Shown here in pieces: positions 1 to 8,767 of a stretch of DNA of 64,000 bases (the first letter of the stretch is position 1; the number at the start of each line of letters is the position of its first letter). Made by a program: the position numbers and the translations under genes. Source of the DNA: an uncultured Brevibacillus sp. GTDB lineage: Bacteria; Bacillota; Bacilli; Brevibacillales; Brevibacillaceae. The notes beneath the pieces were generated by a model. The model did not search any database. It saw only the letters and a list, made by a program, of their open reading frames with translations, and was not told the origin of the DNA. Location of the stretch: positions 1 to 64,000 of the forward strand of contig NZ_CANMZW010000012.1 of the NCBI RefSeq assembly GCF_947502445.1. Reading direction: 5' to 3'.

Positions 1-87
1 CAATACAGAGATCATCTACTTGGAGCTGGTTAGACTTTTTTAAAAGTGTCCTTTACAAAGGGTACATTTTAAAAAGCCCCCTCTTCT

Positions 88-465
88 TTACGACAGCAAA
101 TTTTTCATTGCAGATGAATTAAAGCCAACAATCAAGTTTTCGCCATCCGTGAGAATCGGGCGTTTGAGAAGCTGTGGCTCTTCACTCAGCATTTCCAACA
201 GCTCTTTTACGGACATGTCGTTAATGTCCACATCCAGGTTTTTAAAACGCTGGCTTCTCGTGGACAAAATCTCATCCAGTCCATTCGAGGTCATTTTGAT
301 AATATCAAGAAGCTCTTCTGCTGTTGGTGGATTTTTAAACAAATGACGCTCTTCGTAATTCACTCCGTTCTCTGCCAGCCATGCTTTGGCTTTCCGACAG
401 GAAGTGCAGCTCGGATACGTGAAAAACGTTAATTTTTGAGTATGTGTACGCTCAGCAACTGCCAT
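88..465 (-). CDS. mgsR: MgsR/Spx-type ArsC-fold stress regulator
   Basis: This 125-residue thioredoxin-like ArsC-family protein carries the redox motif CTSC at residues 20-23 and ends in the family's RPIL and VGFN blocks. Sequence and length match MgsR (YqgZ) of Bacillus subtilis, an Spx paralogue that binds RNA polymerase and controls part of the SigB stress regulon. The neighbours support this: yqgY and yqgX orthologues lie within 6 kb, as in B. subtilis. The start has a GGAGGGG ribosome site. The main alternative is Spx itself, but the N-terminal residues and the neighbourhood favour MgsR. I could not find a clear SigB promoter upstream. Confidence 0.8.
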   Translation of the reverse strand: MAVAERTHTQKLTFFTYPSCTSCRKAKAWLAENGVNYEERHLFKNPPTAEELLDIIKMTSNGLDEILSTRSQRFKNLDVDINDMSVKELLEMLSEEPQLLKRPILTDGENLIVGFNSSAMKNLLS

Positions 466-748
466 CGGTTACCCCTCCATCTCATCTATACCATCTCGTT
501 TAAACGATTACAGGTGTTGCTAAAAACGATTCCTTATGTTGGAAGCAAACACTTGCAAAAAGTTAGCTAATAAAAAAACCTTCCTTACTTCGGATTATAA
601 ATCTGTTATTAACACTATGTCAATAGTAATTAATCTAAAAACTAGGCGAAAATTACTTATATATATACCTCTTGCACACTATAACCTTAACAATCTTAGG
701 AAAATCGGATACACTTATTATGATTTGTCTAAAGAAGGGGGTACCAGC
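466..748. other. AT-rich divergent promoter region
   Basis: This gap lies between the two divergent genes. On the minus strand a TGGTATAGA extended -10 element sits near 485-500, just before mgsR. The half next to the right-hand gene is AT-rich and could be read in frame with it from 536, but it lacks a ribosome site and reads like leader sequence. I see no other gene here. Confidence 0.45.
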
Positions 749-1447
749 ATGGATTATGATGCGCATAAGTTGACCAGTGCTTTAGCTGACCCCACCCGTT
801 TTTCCATTTACCAATTCGTCGCATACAGCAAAGACCCAATCACTGTCCAGGAAGTAGCTGACCACTTTTCGATCCATCCTAACGTGGCAAGGCTGCATTT
901 AACCAAACTGGAGGATGTCCATTTGCTTACAGCCGTTACGGACAAAAGTGGCAAAGGTGGACGACCCAGTCGATTGTACTCACTGTCTGACCAAGTCGTG
1001 AGCCTACAGTTTCCACCCCGTGACTATCAGCTGCTGGCCGACATCGCGATTGAAAGTCTGCTCTCGCTAGGCGAAGCGGGTAAAGCCGCTTTGATTAATA
1101 TGGGACATCGTATCGGTATAGAGATGGCAAAACGGGCGGTTGCCCAAAGCGGAATTCAATTAAAAACGGCCACTATGGATGAAAAGCTGAATTTGATTCA
1201 CCGCCTTGTCGTTGCACAAGGATTGAAGCCTGACATCGAGATATTATCAGATGGCGTACTACGTTTCTGTGTAAACAACTGCACGTTTTCTGATTCAGCC
1301 AAAAAATATACAAGTTCTGTATGCCATATGCACAACGCCCTTTTGATGGGAATATTCGAAACGTACTTGGGGAAAATAGAATTACGTGAGGACGAGTCCA
1401 TGCTTGGTGGATGTAGGTCATGCAACTATACGGTGATTCAATACTGA
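749..1447 (+). CDS. Helix-turn-helix regulator with Cys-rich C-terminal sensor domain
   Basis: This 232-residue protein begins with an ArsR/DeoR-type winged helix (HKLTSALADPTRFSIYQF, then a recognition segment with HPNVARLHLTKLE) and the GGRPSRLY wing. The C-terminal half holds clustered cysteines: FCVNNC, a further Cys in SSVCHMH, and GGCRSC at the very end. This arrangement recalls SufR-like regulators that bind an iron-sulfur cluster or metal through C-terminal cysteines. I infer a redox- or metal-responsive repressor. The reading frame stays open upstream to 536, but the ATG at 749 has the good site AAGAAGGGGG and the family's usual N-terminus, so I start there. Confidence 0.75.
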   Translation: MDYDAHKLTSALADPTRFSIYQFVAYSKDPITVQEVADHFSIHPNVARLHLTKLEDVHLLTAVTDKSGKGGRPSRLYSLSDQVVSLQFPPRDYQLLADIAIESLLSLGEAGKAALINMGHRIGIEMAKRAVAQSGIQLKTATMDEKLNLIHRLVVAQGLKPDIEILSDGVLRFCVNNCTFSDSAKKYTSSVCHMHNALLMGIFETYLGKIELREDESMLGGCRSCNYTVIQY

Positions 1448-1591
1448 TAAGGAAGACCAAAAAGACGTCATAGCCTGTTGGGATGACAAAAATACGTCAT
1501 ACCTTAACCGTTTACACACATTCGCCCGTCCTATATAATGGGGTAGGAATCTTGTAAATCTTACCGTTCTATGCAAAAAGGGGGGACAAAA

Positions 1592-1858
1592 ATGGATCGT
1601 ATGTATCGCGTTCTTGGTTTCTGGACCATCGTTATCGCGCTGATGTCGTTTTGGGCTGGTTTGTACCCAATGGCGCTCATCTTCTTCGGTCTGACCGCTT
1701 TCTTCGTAGCACTCAGCTACATGAGCTTGACTGAAAGAACGTACTTAAACATCTTCTTCGGCTTCATGTTCGTGTCTTTCGTAGGATTCACGTATTATAC
1801 GTTCTTCGTGATGCCTGTAGGACCACAAGAACACGCTTTCTTGCAAATGATCTTGTAA
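1592..1858 (+). CDS. yqgY: YqgY-like small membrane protein (DUF2626)
   Basis: An 88-residue, very hydrophobic protein with three predicted membrane segments (roughly residues 7-25, 27-45 and 53-75). It resembles the DUF2626 family, whose B. subtilis member YqgY sits next to mgsR and yqgX as here. The start at 1592 is preceded by AAAAGGGGGG; an upstream in-frame ATG at 1571 overlaps that site and is unlikely. Function is unknown. Codons such as TTC and GTA look like those of a well-expressed gene. Confidence 0.75.
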   Translation: MDRMYRVLGFWTIVIALMSFWAGLYPMALIFFGLTAFFVALSYMSLTERTYLNIFFGFMFVSFVGFTYYTFFVMPVGPQEHAFLQMIL

Positions 1859-1866
1859 AGAAAAAA

Positions 1867-1893
1867 GATGCTCTCTCATGGAGCATCTTTTTT
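1867..1893. terminator. Bidirectional terminator
   Basis: The stem GATGCTC/GAGCATC with a 7-base loop is flanked by A6 and T6. It can stop both yqgY (plus) and the converging methyltransferase gene (minus). Confidence 0.85.
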
Positions 1894-1908
1894 GTATGGC
1901 TCTTTCCT

Positions 1909-3027
1909 TTACCGGAATCGCAGAACAACGCTCTGGTCCACTTCCTTGGCTTGGACCATGACGCGAAATCTCCCCCCTAAGCCAGCAGGGTCAATCAATT
2001 GCTGAATAGCGCGGTTTCGTTTCATTGCCGGGCTTCTGAATGGATCGGTATCCATGTGAGACACGGCCTTTTCCAGCAGTCCATTGCGTATCAAAAAACG
2101 ATCCTGTCGCATGTAAGCCCACTCCTGCAGTCCAGCCTTCTCGCCATACCTGCTCCAGTCTGAAAAGTTAACGTGTGCGGTAATGTCTTGTTCTCCTGTA
2201 TGAATGTACGGATTATCATGTGCCTGATGACGATAATAACACATCAGTGTTCCTTGCTTGCGGCTTTGATGATACAATTCCTCCTGCAGGTCACCGTAAT
2301 CGATAGTAACCACAAACCCTTTTTTCAGCAGGCGGGAAACATCCTCCGCTGCCTTTTCCAGCTCTAGATTGACCTCGATTCGCATTCCTGCGGGTAGCTT
2401 CATCTCCAAAGCTTCCAAATACCGCCCCAGCTCTGGTGTAACCTCTCTGCATTCCTCTACAAATTGGTCCTCCCGATCCGTCACCCACACTTCCTGCCAG
2501 CCCGTCTTTTTCTTCTCGGCAATATGAACCGGAAAAGCATCCAGCCATTCATTGGACAAAATCACCCCTTCTATTTGTTCCCTTCCCGCTGCTTCTTCCA
2601 AAGATGAATACCATTTTTTCGTAACCGGATGATTTTCAAGCGCTTCTTTTTGGACCTCACGATGATAGGGACTCGCCTCAATCATCATGACCGTCAGGGT
2701 CTCGTACAGCTCTGGCACGATGTCACGGATACGATCCAGCATGTGTCTGCATTGCGATCCCGTTCCACCACCGATTTCTACAAGAGTCGGCGCAGTCATG
2801 TTACTAGCTTGCCACATATGTATGACGGCATCTGCCAAGGTTTCAGCAAATACAGGGTGTACCGACGCACTTGTATAAAAATCTCCTTCTTTGCCGACCT
2901 TCGGCTTGTCCGACATGTAGTACCCATAGGAAGGGTGGTAGATAGCCAGCTCCATAAAACGCGAAAATGGAATGGCTTGCCCTGGTTGCTTCTGTATTTC
3001 CTCTCGAATCAGCGAATTCAAGTCCAT
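1909..3027 (-). CDS. MidA-like class I SAM-dependent methyltransferase
   Basis: This 372-residue protein has the SAM-binding motif VEIGGGTGSQCRHML near residue 85 and the N-terminal signature of the MidA/NDUFAF7 family (Methyltransf_28): FMELAIYHPSYGYY, then GDFYTSASVHPVF, and later LSNEWLDAFPVH and TIDYGD. In eukaryotes the relative NDUFAF7 methylates an arginine of respiratory complex I; the bacterial substrate is unknown. The start has AGGAG seven bases upstream. It converges on yqgY and shares its terminator. Confidence 0.85.
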   Translation of the reverse strand: MDLNSLIREEIQKQPGQAIPFSRFMELAIYHPSYGYYMSDKPKVGKEGDFYTSASVHPVFAETLADAVIHMWQASNMTAPTLVEIGGGTGSQCRHMLDRIRDIVPELYETLTVMMIEASPYHREVQKEALENHPVTKKWYSSLEEAAGREQIEGVILSNEWLDAFPVHIAEKKKTGWQEVWVTDREDQFVEECREVTPELGRYLEALEMKLPAGMRIEVNLELEKAAEDVSRLLKKGFVVTIDYGDLQEELYHQSRKQGTLMCYYRHQAHDNPYIHTGEQDITAHVNFSDWSRYGEKAGLQEWAYMRQDRFLIRNGLLEKAVSHMDTDPFRSPAMKRNRAIQQLIDPAGLGGRFRVMVQAKEVDQSVVLRFR

Positions 3028-3158
3028 TGGTCTCTTCTCCTGCTATCCAAATTCAAGCTATTAAGGCTATAATACGAAAAGAAGTCATACAATGTGAAAG
3101 AGATAAAGAGATAAGGGGTTCTCGAACGGTTCCCATCATGAAGGCAAAAGGTGAAAAT

Positions 3159-4232
3159 ATGCGCAAATTCCTGCTCCTCCTGTTGCTTCTCGTATGTCCG
3201 TTGACCGTTTTCGCTCAGGAAGAGACGTCCATTCCATTGGAGCAGCTGATTTTGCAGCAGCATTTTACTCAAAAAGAGCTGGAACGAACACTTACGCTGA
3301 TCAAGGCAGAAGAAACGCGGACATACGGGGAGATCGCACGGATTGATCTTGATCTGCAGCGCCAAAAGCTTGTCATTGAAGCCATGCAGCGCCACGCAGG
3401 TGAAGTGGCCAGAGCCTATTACACAGGTGAACGTGCCAATCTTCTGACCCTATTGTTAAATGCAGAAAATTTCAATGAGTTTCTGCTCATGTTTGATTTT
3501 ATCCAGATCTTATACGAGCATGATATGAATCGGCTGGAAGCATACCAAGCAGAACGTACAAAATTGACTGCGCTCCAGGTTGACAAGCAGGGCCGCTTAA
3601 CCCTCTTACGGGATACTCGCAAAAAGTACGAGACACAATTAGCGGAGATGCTTGCGATTCAGGCTGAAAAAGAAAAAAATGTGCAAAAGCTGGACGACCC
3701 GACTACGGTAGAGGCACTCATGGACCATCTCATTGCCGATTGGGAAAAACGCGGCTTGCCCGCCTTCCAAACCTTTTTCGGTATGCTGGCAAAGGTCATG
3801 GTTCAGGTTCCAGAGCTCGCTACACCAGACCGCATCCAGTCTGACGGTCTATTTTCACACACCTTGACCATCAGGCAGGATGATTTTAACCAGTTTTTGA
3901 TTACCAAAGACGAGCTGTTTAAGCAATCGCGCTTCTCTTTTGAAGAAAACAAATTGATCGTCGAAGGTACGTACGACCATATGGAGCTTCGCCTCGTCGG
4001 AGAATACGAGCTCGTCTCCCCTACTCAGTTGAAATTTCACATTACGGAGCTAGCCTTCGACGGATTCGCCCTGCCACCTTCCACCATCGAAGAAATGGAA
4101 AAGGCATATGACCTTGGCTTCTACCCCGAGCTGATCTCCCCGAACATTCAAGTAGAGGGAATCACGATGCTTAACGAGGAATTAAAGCTGCAGCTAAAAC
4201 TGAATCTTCCATTTGGATTTGGAAAGAAATAA
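3159..4232 (+). CDS. Secreted coiled-coil protein of unknown function
   Basis: The 357-residue product begins with a clear signal peptide (MRKFLLLLLLLVCPLTVFAQ). Residues about 30-200 are a long charged coiled coil with the segment ARAYYTGERANLLTLLLNAEN, which resembles the N-terminal coiled coil of PcsB/CwlO-type cell-wall hydrolases. There is no catalytic domain afterwards; the C-terminal half is an all-beta-looking domain I do not recognise. The frame stays open upstream to 2967, but the ATG at 3159 has AAAAGGTG before it and gives the signal peptide. I infer an extracytoplasmic role, perhaps in wall remodelling. Confidence 0.75.
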   Translation: MRKFLLLLLLLVCPLTVFAQEETSIPLEQLILQQHFTQKELERTLTLIKAEETRTYGEIARIDLDLQRQKLVIEAMQRHAGEVARAYYTGERANLLTLLLNAENFNEFLLMFDFIQILYEHDMNRLEAYQAERTKLTALQVDKQGRLTLLRDTRKKYETQLAEMLAIQAEKEKNVQKLDDPTTVEALMDHLIADWEKRGLPAFQTFFGMLAKVMVQVPELATPDRIQSDGLFSHTLTIRQDDFNQFLITKDELFKQSRFSFEENKLIVEGTYDHMELRLVGEYELVSPTQLKFHITELAFDGFALPPSTIEEMEKAYDLGFYPELISPNIQVEGITMLNEELKLQLKLNLPFGFGKK

Positions 4233-4233
4233 G

Positions 4234-4262
4234 GCCAGCTCGTCTGTCAGCTGGCTTTTTTC
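4234..4262. terminator. Bidirectional terminator
   Basis: The stem GCCAGCT/AGCTGGC is followed by T7 on the plus strand and sits between two converging genes. The 3' part overlaps the last codons of the minus-strand CapA-like gene. Confidence 0.8.
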
Positions 4263-5506
4263 TTGGAAACAATCGTGTTAACGTGCAGAGGCATTTCTTT
4301 TTGCAGCTGCTTCATGTAGTTGATGGCTTCCTTTGTCAAGGTAGGAAACTTCTCATTGTTCTGAAGCCTTTCAAGTGTTTGCGGTACGGGATAAATGACA
4401 TAATTGCGTTTACCGTTCTTGCGATAAAAATGAACGTAGGTCGGGATCATTTCAGCCTCTTCAATGCTCGCTTCGCCCGCCTCGCTTTTGTGCAAGGTAA
4501 GCTTCAGAATTGCGCCAACGTCTTTGTAATCCCATCTTTGTGCCGAAATGAAATTACCTAGTGAGTAAGTAATCAAGCCTTTATGCTGGCGTCCATCCTC
4601 CAGCGTGACCGTTTTCCACTCAAACGGCTGAACGACATGAGGATGCGCACCTAAAATCAGATCGGCACCATAGGTGAGACATAGCTCTGCCGTCTTCTTT
4701 TGAGCCTCGTTCGGGAAGCGTTGATACTCTTCCCCGAAATGTAGGGCAACGGCAACAAGGTCGGCACCTTTTTCCCGTGCCTTTGCAATGTCTCTCTTGA
4801 TCAGCTCCGGTGAAATCAAGTTAATGAGATAGTCCTTACCCTGTGGAATCGGAATCCCGTTTGTCCCATACGTATAGGAGACGAGCCCCAGCGTAAAACC
4901 ATCTTTATGGATAAGCAGTGGTTCGTCACGCTGCTCGGGATTTGCAAATGTCCCTGTGTGCAAGATACCGGCTTGATCCAGATACTTGATCGTCTGAAGG
5001 ACACCCTGCTCTTTTCGATCAAGCGAGTGGTTATTCGCGGTGGATACAGCCGTAAATCCTACCTCTTTCAAAGTCGGGGCAAGCGATTCTGGCGAATTAA
5101 ACATTGGGTAGCCAGTATATTTCGCTCCACTTCCACTCATGGTTGTTTCCAAATTCCCAATAATCCAGTCCGCCTCTCTAAACAACGGCAGCACATGGGT
5201 AAAAAAAGGTCTGAAATCATACGCTTTCGTAGCGGGATTCCAGGCTGCGTCCATTTGCTCCTGATGTACCATGATATCGCCAACGGCCATGACCGTGATT
5301 CGCTGTTCAGGAAAACGGGAAGGAGGATCGACTTGTGCTGTCTGTTGATTGGACTGCGCAGATGGGGCGGGCTCAGAAGACGATACTACGTTTTGAGCAG
5401 GAGCCTTTGAGAGCTGTTCCTGTTTGGCAACGGGCTGGACACACCCAGCTGCACTGGTGCACCCAAGCGCAACAACTAGCGCCCATAAACACCATTTTGT
5501 CTTCAT
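4247..5506 (-). CDS. CapA-family lipoprotein (metallophosphatase-like)
   Basis: A 419-residue lipoprotein: the signal peptide ends in a lipobox SAAGC at Cys22, followed by a low-complexity Gln/Ser/Pro linker to about residue 65. The rest is the PGA_cap fold, a calcineurin-like phosphatase relative, with the metal-site motifs AVGDIMVH, GNLETT, NNHSLD, LHFGEEY, GAHPHVVQP and YSLGNF. CapA/PgsA proteins take part in poly-gamma-glutamate synthesis or export in some bacilli, but no capB/capC genes are next to it, so it is probably a stand-alone member of unknown substrate. Confidence 0.85.
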   Translation of the reverse strand: MKTKWCLWALVVALGCTSAAGCVQPVAKQEQLSKAPAQNVVSSSEPAPSAQSNQQTAQVDPPSRFPEQRITVMAVGDIMVHQEQMDAAWNPATKAYDFRPFFTHVLPLFREADWIIGNLETTMSGSGAKYTGYPMFNSPESLAPTLKEVGFTAVSTANNHSLDRKEQGVLQTIKYLDQAGILHTGTFANPEQRDEPLLIHKDGFTLGLVSYTYGTNGIPIPQGKDYLINLISPELIKRDIAKAREKGADLVAVALHFGEEYQRFPNEAQKKTAELCLTYGADLILGAHPHVVQPFEWKTVTLEDGRQHKGLITYSLGNFISAQRWDYKDVGAILKLTLHKSEAGEASIEEAEMIPTYVHFYRKNGKRNYVIYPVPQTLERLQNNEKFPTLTKEAINYMKQLQKEMPLHVNTIVSKKKAS

Positions 5507-5599
5507 AACTCGTAGCTCCTTTTTTGTTGTGACCCCTTCCTCTTCGCCACCTGTCTGCGATATCCTCTTCCTACCTTAAAAGAATCCCCCACATAAGAA

Positions 5600-6247
5600 C
5601 TAGCGTAACAGCCCTGTCACAAACGGATTAAACGTCTTTTCGTGATCGATCGTCGTTTTAGGTCCATGCCCCGGATATACAATCGTCTCGTCGTCCAGCT
5701 CAAACAGTTTGTCCTGAATGCTCATCATCAAGGTTTCATAGTCTCCGCCGGGTAAATCAGTACGTCCGATGCTTTGGGCAAACAGTACGTCACCACCAAA
5801 GCAATGCTGCCCGATTACAAAAGAGCAGCTTCCTGGTGAATGGCCTGGCGTGTGCAGAACACGAATCGTAAAGCCTGCCAGTTCAAGGGTTTGCTCATCA
5901 TGAAGCTCATGCTCGGCACGCTCACAAACGATTGGTTGTGGCAAATTCCAGCGACTAGAACCGTTCAAATCCGGATTCGTCAGCCACTCCTGCTCCAACG
6001 GATGAATGTAGGCAGGTGCTTTTGTCAGCTCTCTTACTTGATTGAGGCCACCGATATGGTCGAGATGGGCATGTGTCAGCAAAATAGCCACTACCTTCTT
6101 TCCTGCAAGAGCTTGTAACAAACTCGCTGGTTCCATCCCGGGATCGATGACAATCGTCTCATTTGTATTCAGATTCGTTATGACATACGCATTCGTTTGA
6201 AATCCTCCGAGTGCAAAGGCATGAATGGTAAGTTGTTGGTCGCTCAT
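5600..6247 (-). CDS. yqgX: YqgX-like metallo-beta-lactamase-fold hydrolase
   Basis: A 215-residue glyoxalase-II-like hydrolase with the zinc motif THAHLDH, the second His in TPGHSPGS, the bridging Asp in GGDVLF and the last His in YPGHGP. The size and context near mgsR and yqgY match YqgX. The frame is open for 51 more codons upstream, but the ATG at 6247 has AGGGAGG in front and gives the normal family start. It would hydrolyse thioesters of the hydroxyacyl-thiol type; in Firmicutes the physiological thiol is not certain. Confidence 0.85.
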   Translation of the reverse strand: MSDQQLTIHAFALGGFQTNAYVITNLNTNETIVIDPGMEPASLLQALAGKKVVAILLTHAHLDHIGGLNQVRELTKAPAYIHPLEQEWLTNPDLNGSSRWNLPQPIVCERAEHELHDEQTLELAGFTIRVLHTPGHSPGSCSFVIGQHCFGGDVLFAQSIGRTDLPGGDYETLMMSIQDKLFELDDETIVYPGHGPKTTIDHEKTFNPFVTGLLR

Positions 6248-6310
6248 AGGAACCTCCCTGATTTTTTGATACGATAGAGTAAATTTCGATTGGTACGAGG
6301 TGAAATGTGT

Positions 6311-6814
6311 ATGCGCCATATGTACGGTGTGGAGCTGCAAGTACCGGCTGGCAAACTGCCGGGCTTCTATGCTCAAGTCATACATAAAATCGGTGATCAT
6401 GTCAATGTTTTCGACCGGGATAAACTGCTTTTTATCGTCGAAAATGAGGAAGAGTGCGAAAAGCTGGAAGCCATTTTAATGAAATCCTCGATGCTGGGCG
6501 ATGTCTTTCCTCTCCTGCAGCTTCCCTCCTCCGCGCAACTGAAACAGCTGGACGATTTCGGCTTTGTCAGTCAAAATGAACATCTGTATGTCTACGCTGA
6601 GCGCGTCGCTTTATTCACTATACCTACAGGCGCAGGCTCTGAGCAAGATCGATGGGCAGCCTCTGAGCAGTTGCAGGAGCACGTACTCGGAACCATCCCC
6701 CAAACGGCTGATAAGTCCCCTGTATGCTTGATTGACAGTAGTTTGACAGAGCTGGCAGATGGCATCGCACGTGCTTATCAGACAAACCTTACCTGGTTGC
6801 ATTTCGAATCATGA
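6311..6814 (+). CDS. Conserved protein of unknown function
   Basis: A 167-residue soluble protein, divergent from yqgX across a gap of about 60 bases. I do not recognise a family. It begins MRHMYGVELQVPAG and looks like an alpha/beta protein with no membrane segment or cysteine motif. Possible starts are TTG 6290, ATG 6305 and ATG 6311; GAGGTG at 6297-6302 lies eight bases before 6311, which decides the start. A terminator follows directly. Confidence 0.65.
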   Translation: MRHMYGVELQVPAGKLPGFYAQVIHKIGDHVNVFDRDKLLFIVENEEECEKLEAILMKSSMLGDVFPLLQLPSSAQLKQLDDFGFVSQNEHLYVYAERVALFTIPTGAGSEQDRWAASEQLQEHVLGTIPQTADKSPVCLIDSSLTELADGIARAYQTNLTWLHFES

Positions 6815-6834
6815 GCTTCCCCATTTTGACAGTG

Positions 6835-6875
6835 AAAAAACGCCTGCTCCCTTCTCAATAGGGGTAGGCGTTTTT
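6835..6875. terminator. Bidirectional terminator
   Basis: A6 precedes the imperfect 10-bp stem CGCCTGCTCC/GGGGTAGGCG, followed by T5. It lies between the converging unknown gene and the binding-protein gene at 6892. Confidence 0.75.
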
Positions 6876-6891
6876 GAGCAGCTGCTATTTG

Positions 6892-8709
6892 TTACTTGCT
6901 CTCAGCATACTTTTTCAAGTATTCCTTCACTTTGTTTGAATCTGCTTGCAGCTCCAGTCCTGTTTTGACTAATGGCGTCAAGGTAGAGGATGCTTTGATT
7001 TTATTGTCGTTATACGTTTTAATCAATTCGTCCTGATTGATCGCATACAGGACAGCTTTTCTCAAGTCTTCGCTTTTGGATACCTCTCTGTTCTCCAGGT
7101 TGAACAAAAGATAGGCTACTCCGTTGCTTTCGAGTGTTTGCAGCTTGAGCTTGCTATCATTTTGCACCAAATCAAACTTCGTTTCGGGTATGCCGTAGTA
7201 CACATGAATTTCGCCACTGCGGAGTGCTGCGAGTGCACTGTCCGCGTCTTTTATGAAGCGAACGACCACCTTGGAAATTTTCGGCTCGAATTCAGTCCCC
7301 TTTCGATACCCAGGGTTTTTATAAAAGACGGCTTCGTAGTCATTTTTATAGGAAAGGATGTACGGTCCGCTTGCAGCAAGTGCATTGTTATAGGTGGCTC
7401 CTTCTGTTACTGTCGACTGATCCCCATACGAAATATCCTTGTTCACATCATATTTTGCCACGTCAAATGTATTGATGCTCTCTACCTGCTTCTTGGAAAC
7501 GATGCCTGCCGATTGATGAGCCAAATAGTTCAACACCTGCGGGAATGGCTTTGTCGTCGTAAGCTTGACCACCTGGTATTTCCCTGATTGATTGTTCACA
7601 TCTGCTTTATTGCTTGTCAGTTCATGAATCGGCGCTTTTAATCCTTTTTCAAGTGCTTCTTTGATCGTACCGCTAGCACCGGATTGTTTTACTGTGGACA
7701 GGACGCTTGGATCTGTAACGAGCTCGACATTTTGAATATGCTCGTGTAGGCTGTATGTGCGATGGTCAGGAACTGCATCCTTGTTTTTCGCGCGGTTCAG
7801 GGAGAAAATTACGTCCTCGGCTCCCACTCGCTCCCCGGAATCAACGGCTAGCTTATCCTTGATCTTGGCGAAGCTGATGTCGTCGCGCAGCAGGAAGTAA
7901 TAGTCCGAATTCCCCTCAGCAATCGCATATCTGTGAGATAGGGCACCCTCAGATGTGATCTTGTCATCATCGGTGAGATTCACCAGACGGACATACATAT
8001 TTGTATTCAGCATATTGATGGAACCATCATTTCCTTTGATCGGGTCCAGCGAGGTCAAGCTCGATATCGCTTGCTGCAATATTAATGGGTCCTTATCCCG
8101 CTTCGATCCATCGACAAAATCAATCGCTTCCCACACCATCGATCTGGATTTGGACAAACGGACACTGCTCTCTTTCAGCACGTTATGATTTAAGCCCTGG
8201 CTCTTTAACGAAACATAGAGCGGTGCAATATACGCTTTATCAAAAACGAGCCGCAGTTCCAATTTTTCATACGTCTCTTTATACTCCTCAGCTGTTTGCG
8301 TGGCTGCTTTATCAATCAGCTCGTCAATCTCAGGATCGCTGATTGGTCCCTTGTTATAGTCGCCTCCCGTCTTAAACAACGATCTGACCGCATAGTCGGG
8401 ATTGCCTGTTACTGTCGTCCAGCTGGATATTGCGACGTCATAGTTCCCTGCCTTTTCCTGAGCCGTGTAGCTGCCGAAATCGGGTTGCAGATTCAGCTTT
8501 ACGTTAAATCCCGATTTGGATAACTGATCGCGAATGACGTTGGCATCTGTTTCGTCCCTGCTCTGCGTCAGCAGCACGATCTCAACTGGCTTTTGTACAC
8601 TCGGCTCCTTGCTATCCTCCTTGACTACATCCTTCTTCGTAGCAACTTCGCAGCCCCCAATCACTAGCAAGGTACTGAGCAATAGTGCGGATAACCCTTT
8701 CTTTTTCAT
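6892..8709 (-). CDS. Peptide-type ABC transporter binding lipoprotein, family 5, circularly permuted
   Basis: A 605-residue lipoprotein (lipobox VIGGC) and last gene of the importer operon. It is recognisable as an OppA/DppA-type (SBP_bac_5) protein, but the order of its parts is swapped. Residues about 35-200 match what is normally the C-terminal third: VEIVLLTQSRDETDANVI, then GNYDVAISSW, ISDPEIDELIDKA and YIAPLY. Residues about 210-600 match the normal N-terminal two thirds: SLTSLDP, the DYYFLLRDDISF segment, GAEDVIFSLNRA, AASGPYIL, then LRKAVLYAINQDELI and finally DSNKVKEYLKK, which in normal members leads straight into the segment found here at the N-terminus. The start at 8709 follows AGGGAGG. 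It presumably still binds ligand at the membrane face. Confidence 0.85.
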   Translation of the reverse strand: MKKKGLSALLLSTLLVIGGCEVATKKDVVKEDSKEPSVQKPVEIVLLTQSRDETDANVIRDQLSKSGFNVKLNLQPDFGSYTAQEKAGNYDVAISSWTTVTGNPDYAVRSLFKTGGDYNKGPISDPEIDELIDKAATQTAEEYKETYEKLELRLVFDKAYIAPLYVSLKSQGLNHNVLKESSVRLSKSRSMVWEAIDFVDGSKRDKDPLILQQAISSLTSLDPIKGNDGSINMLNTNMYVRLVNLTDDDKITSEGALSHRYAIAEGNSDYYFLLRDDISFAKIKDKLAVDSGERVGAEDVIFSLNRAKNKDAVPDHRTYSLHEHIQNVELVTDPSVLSTVKQSGASGTIKEALEKGLKAPIHELTSNKADVNNQSGKYQVVKLTTTKPFPQVLNYLAHQSAGIVSKKQVESINTFDVAKYDVNKDISYGDQSTVTEGATYNNALAASGPYILSYKNDYEAVFYKNPGYRKGTEFEPKISKVVVRFIKDADSALAALRSGEIHVYYGIPETKFDLVQNDSKLKLQTLESNGVAYLLFNLENREVSKSEDLRKAVLYAINQDELIKTYNDNKIKASSTLTPLVKTGLELQADSNKVKEYLKKYAESK

Positions 8710-8767
8710 CTGAAATCCTCCCTGACCGTATGATGTCGCGATAAAATAACGCACTTAAAAATGGGAA

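Noticed and set aside
2967..3158. Upstream in-frame extension of the coiled-coil protein
   Set aside because: It overlaps the methyltransferase gene start on the other strand and would bury the signal peptide.
4907..5410. A 167-codon open frame on the plus strand
   Set aside because: It is the reverse of the CapA-like gene, with Arg/Gly-rich nonsense composition.
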